NCBI GenBank assembly: GCA_003519585.1
Contig: DOWL01000033.1
Coordinates: 19,982-25,902, forward strand
Reading direction: 5' to 3'
From: Nocardioides sp.
GTDB lineage: Bacteria > Actinomycetota > Actinomycetes > Propionibacteriales > Nocardioidaceae
DNA length: 5,921 bases
The position numbers and the translations under genes are program-made. Position 1 is the first letter of the stretch, and the number at the start of each line of letters is the position of its first letter. Positions 4,912-5,921 of this stretch are shown piece by piece. Under the pieces are notes generated by a model. That model was given only the letters and a program-made list of their open reading frames with translations, made no database searches and was not told where the DNA came from.

Positions 4912-5921
4912 ATGACGACCAGCTTCCCGCCCGAGGACCGCGACAGCGGGCCCGACGGCACCAACGGCACCGACGAGAACAGCATCCCGGAGGGCACGCC
5001 TTCGGCCACGGACCGCGACCCGCTCAGTGGTGTCGAGCAGCCCGACCTCGGCCACCAGCACCAGCCCGCCGGCCCGACCCCGGACATCCTCGACCTCATC
5101 GCGCAGTTCGCCACCGCCAAGGGCGTCCCGCCAAACAAGCTCTTCAACGCGCTGCAGTCTCTGGGTCTGGACAGCCCCCGCATGACGCTGCGCGAAGCTG
5201 TCGAGAAGGTCTGGGACGAGCTCGCCGACTGGACCAAGGGGAAGGCGCTGCAGCGCCTCCTGGACGGCGAGGCCATGACCATCGTTGCCGGAGAGCTGGT
5301 CCAGGGCTTCGCGGGACTCGGTGACGTGCCGATCGACGAAATCACCACCGCGCGGCTCCAGTGCCTTCAGAAGGACATCCGTCGCTACGTCGGCGCGATC
5401 GAGGCCGCGCAGCACAGGGCCGCCCAGAGGCTCGCCCGAAGCTACGACGGTCGTGACTTCGGCCACGGAGCCGAGCGGACCTTCGTCGAAACCACCACAC
5501 GCGTCTTCGCGGTCCTGACCTACCGCGGCTTCGTCGACATCAACCCCGCTGCGGCGCTCGGCGGAGGCCGGACCGGCCTGCGCAAGCCCAAGCCGGCGGT
5601 GCTCCGTCGTGCCGCCGAGGACACCGAGATCAACAACGCCTTCCAGGTCGTCTACCTGGAGTGCTACGACTACGAGCTCGACGCCTTCTACTGGCAGGCA
5701 CTCCTGCGCTCCGGTGCCCGGCGCGCTGGCATGCTCGGGCTGCGGCTGGGCGGCATCGACCTCAAGAACTGCGAGCTCACCACCCACCAGAAGTACGGCG
5801 TCGCCCACACCCGCCCGGTAGCCCGCAGCATCCTGCGCGGCATCCGCGACCTCGCCATCGCCCGCGGTGCAGAGTCCGACGACGACTTCGCCTTCCGGAT
5901 GAAGAACGGCAAGCCGATGAC
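4912..5921 (+). CDS. Second tyrosine recombinase (int2), truncated at window edge
   Basis: ATG 4912 opens a frame running off the right end after 336 codons. Residues 1-55 are Asp, Pro and Gly-rich and probably disordered. Residues 56-135 form an unassigned helical domain (TPDILDLIAQFATAKGVPP, LREAVEKVWDELADWTKGKAL). Residues 140-225 resemble the core-binding domain (RRYVGAIEAAQHRAAQRLARSY, RVFAVLTYRGFVDINPAAAL), and the catalytic domain starts near 235. Visible catalytic residues are R270 (LLRSGARRAG) and K294 (HQKYGVAHTRPV). DDFAFRMKNGKPMT corresponds to LRYKDGHPLTRRR of the first recombinase, so roughly 90 residues with the HxxR, H and Tyr motifs should lie beyond the edge. It belongs to the same broad integrase family as int1 but is clearly diverged and has a longer N-terminus. 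GGA at 4901-4903 is only a weak ribosome binding site. Completeness and activity cannot be judged here. Confidence 0.88.
   Translation, partial: MTTSFPPEDRDSGPDGTNGTDENSIPEGTPSATDRDPLSGVEQPDLGHQHQPAGPTPDILDLIAQFATAKGVPPNKLFNALQSLGLDSPRMTLREAVEKVWDELADWTKGKALQRLLDGEAMTIVAGELVQGFAGLGDVPIDEITTARLQCLQKDIRRYVGAIEAAQHRAAQRLARSYDGRDFGHGAERTFVETTTRVFAVLTYRGFVDINPAAALGGGRTGLRKPKPAVLRRAAEDTEINNAFQVVYLECYDYELDAFYWQALLRSGARRAGMLGLRLGGIDLKNCELTTHQKYGVAHTRPVARSILRGIRDLAIARGAESDDDFAFRMKNGKPM

Noticed and set aside
3749..4912. 387-aa open frame on the - strand
   Set aside because: It is antisense to the coupled Cys-rich and 135-aa genes. Composition is Arg/Ser/Gly-rich, with a repeated QIRLG that only mirrors the 15-bp DNA repeat, and there is no ribosome binding site or domain.
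4876..5808. 310-aa open frame on the - strand
   Set aside because: It is fully antisense to the second recombinase, whose frame contains R270, K294 and other family motifs. It reads as a Val/Gly/Leu-rich shadow.

Overview
The window is high-GC DNA with actinobacterial character. Third codon positions are almost all G or C, GTG starts are used, genes overlap by a few bases, and the two recombinases resemble an integrase family I associate with Streptomyces-like actinomycetes. No plasmid replication gene, tRNA, rRNA or CRISPR array is visible. All supported intact genes lie on the + strand.

Left part (1-1571): a gene for a protein of about 300 aa with a HEPN-like C-terminal half (21-923). It is followed by about 650 bp without an intact gene. 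That stretch holds the decayed N-terminus of a major-facilitator (MFS) drug transporter on the - strand (about 945-1230). It also holds inverted and direct repeats built on the motif CTTTGACACC, a bulged hairpin, and a cluster of small palindromes directly before the next gene. This looks like a junction between older, eroding chromosomal DNA and a mobile segment.

Right part (1572-5921): a same-strand cassette of six genes. In order they are a complete tyrosine recombinase (int1, 1578-2522), an unrecognised 159-aa protein overlapping its end, a 134-aa XRE-type helix-turn-helix regulator, an unrecognised 244-aa protein with eight cysteines, an unrecognised 135-aa protein coupled to it by a GTGA start/stop overlap, and a second, different tyrosine recombinase (int2) that runs off the right edge with its HxxR, H and Tyr motifs not in view. 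Short repeats mark three gene starts: stacked palindromes before int1, a 12-bp direct repeat around the start of the XRE gene, and three 15-bp tandem units before int2.

My reading, which is inference: this is an integrative element or island module. Two related but non-identical tyrosine recombinases bracket a regulator and three uncharacterised proteins, and the regulator probably controls expression through one or more of the repeats. I cannot name the element. The paired recombinases with a conserved-looking cargo of unknown proteins are the part most likely to be undescribed.
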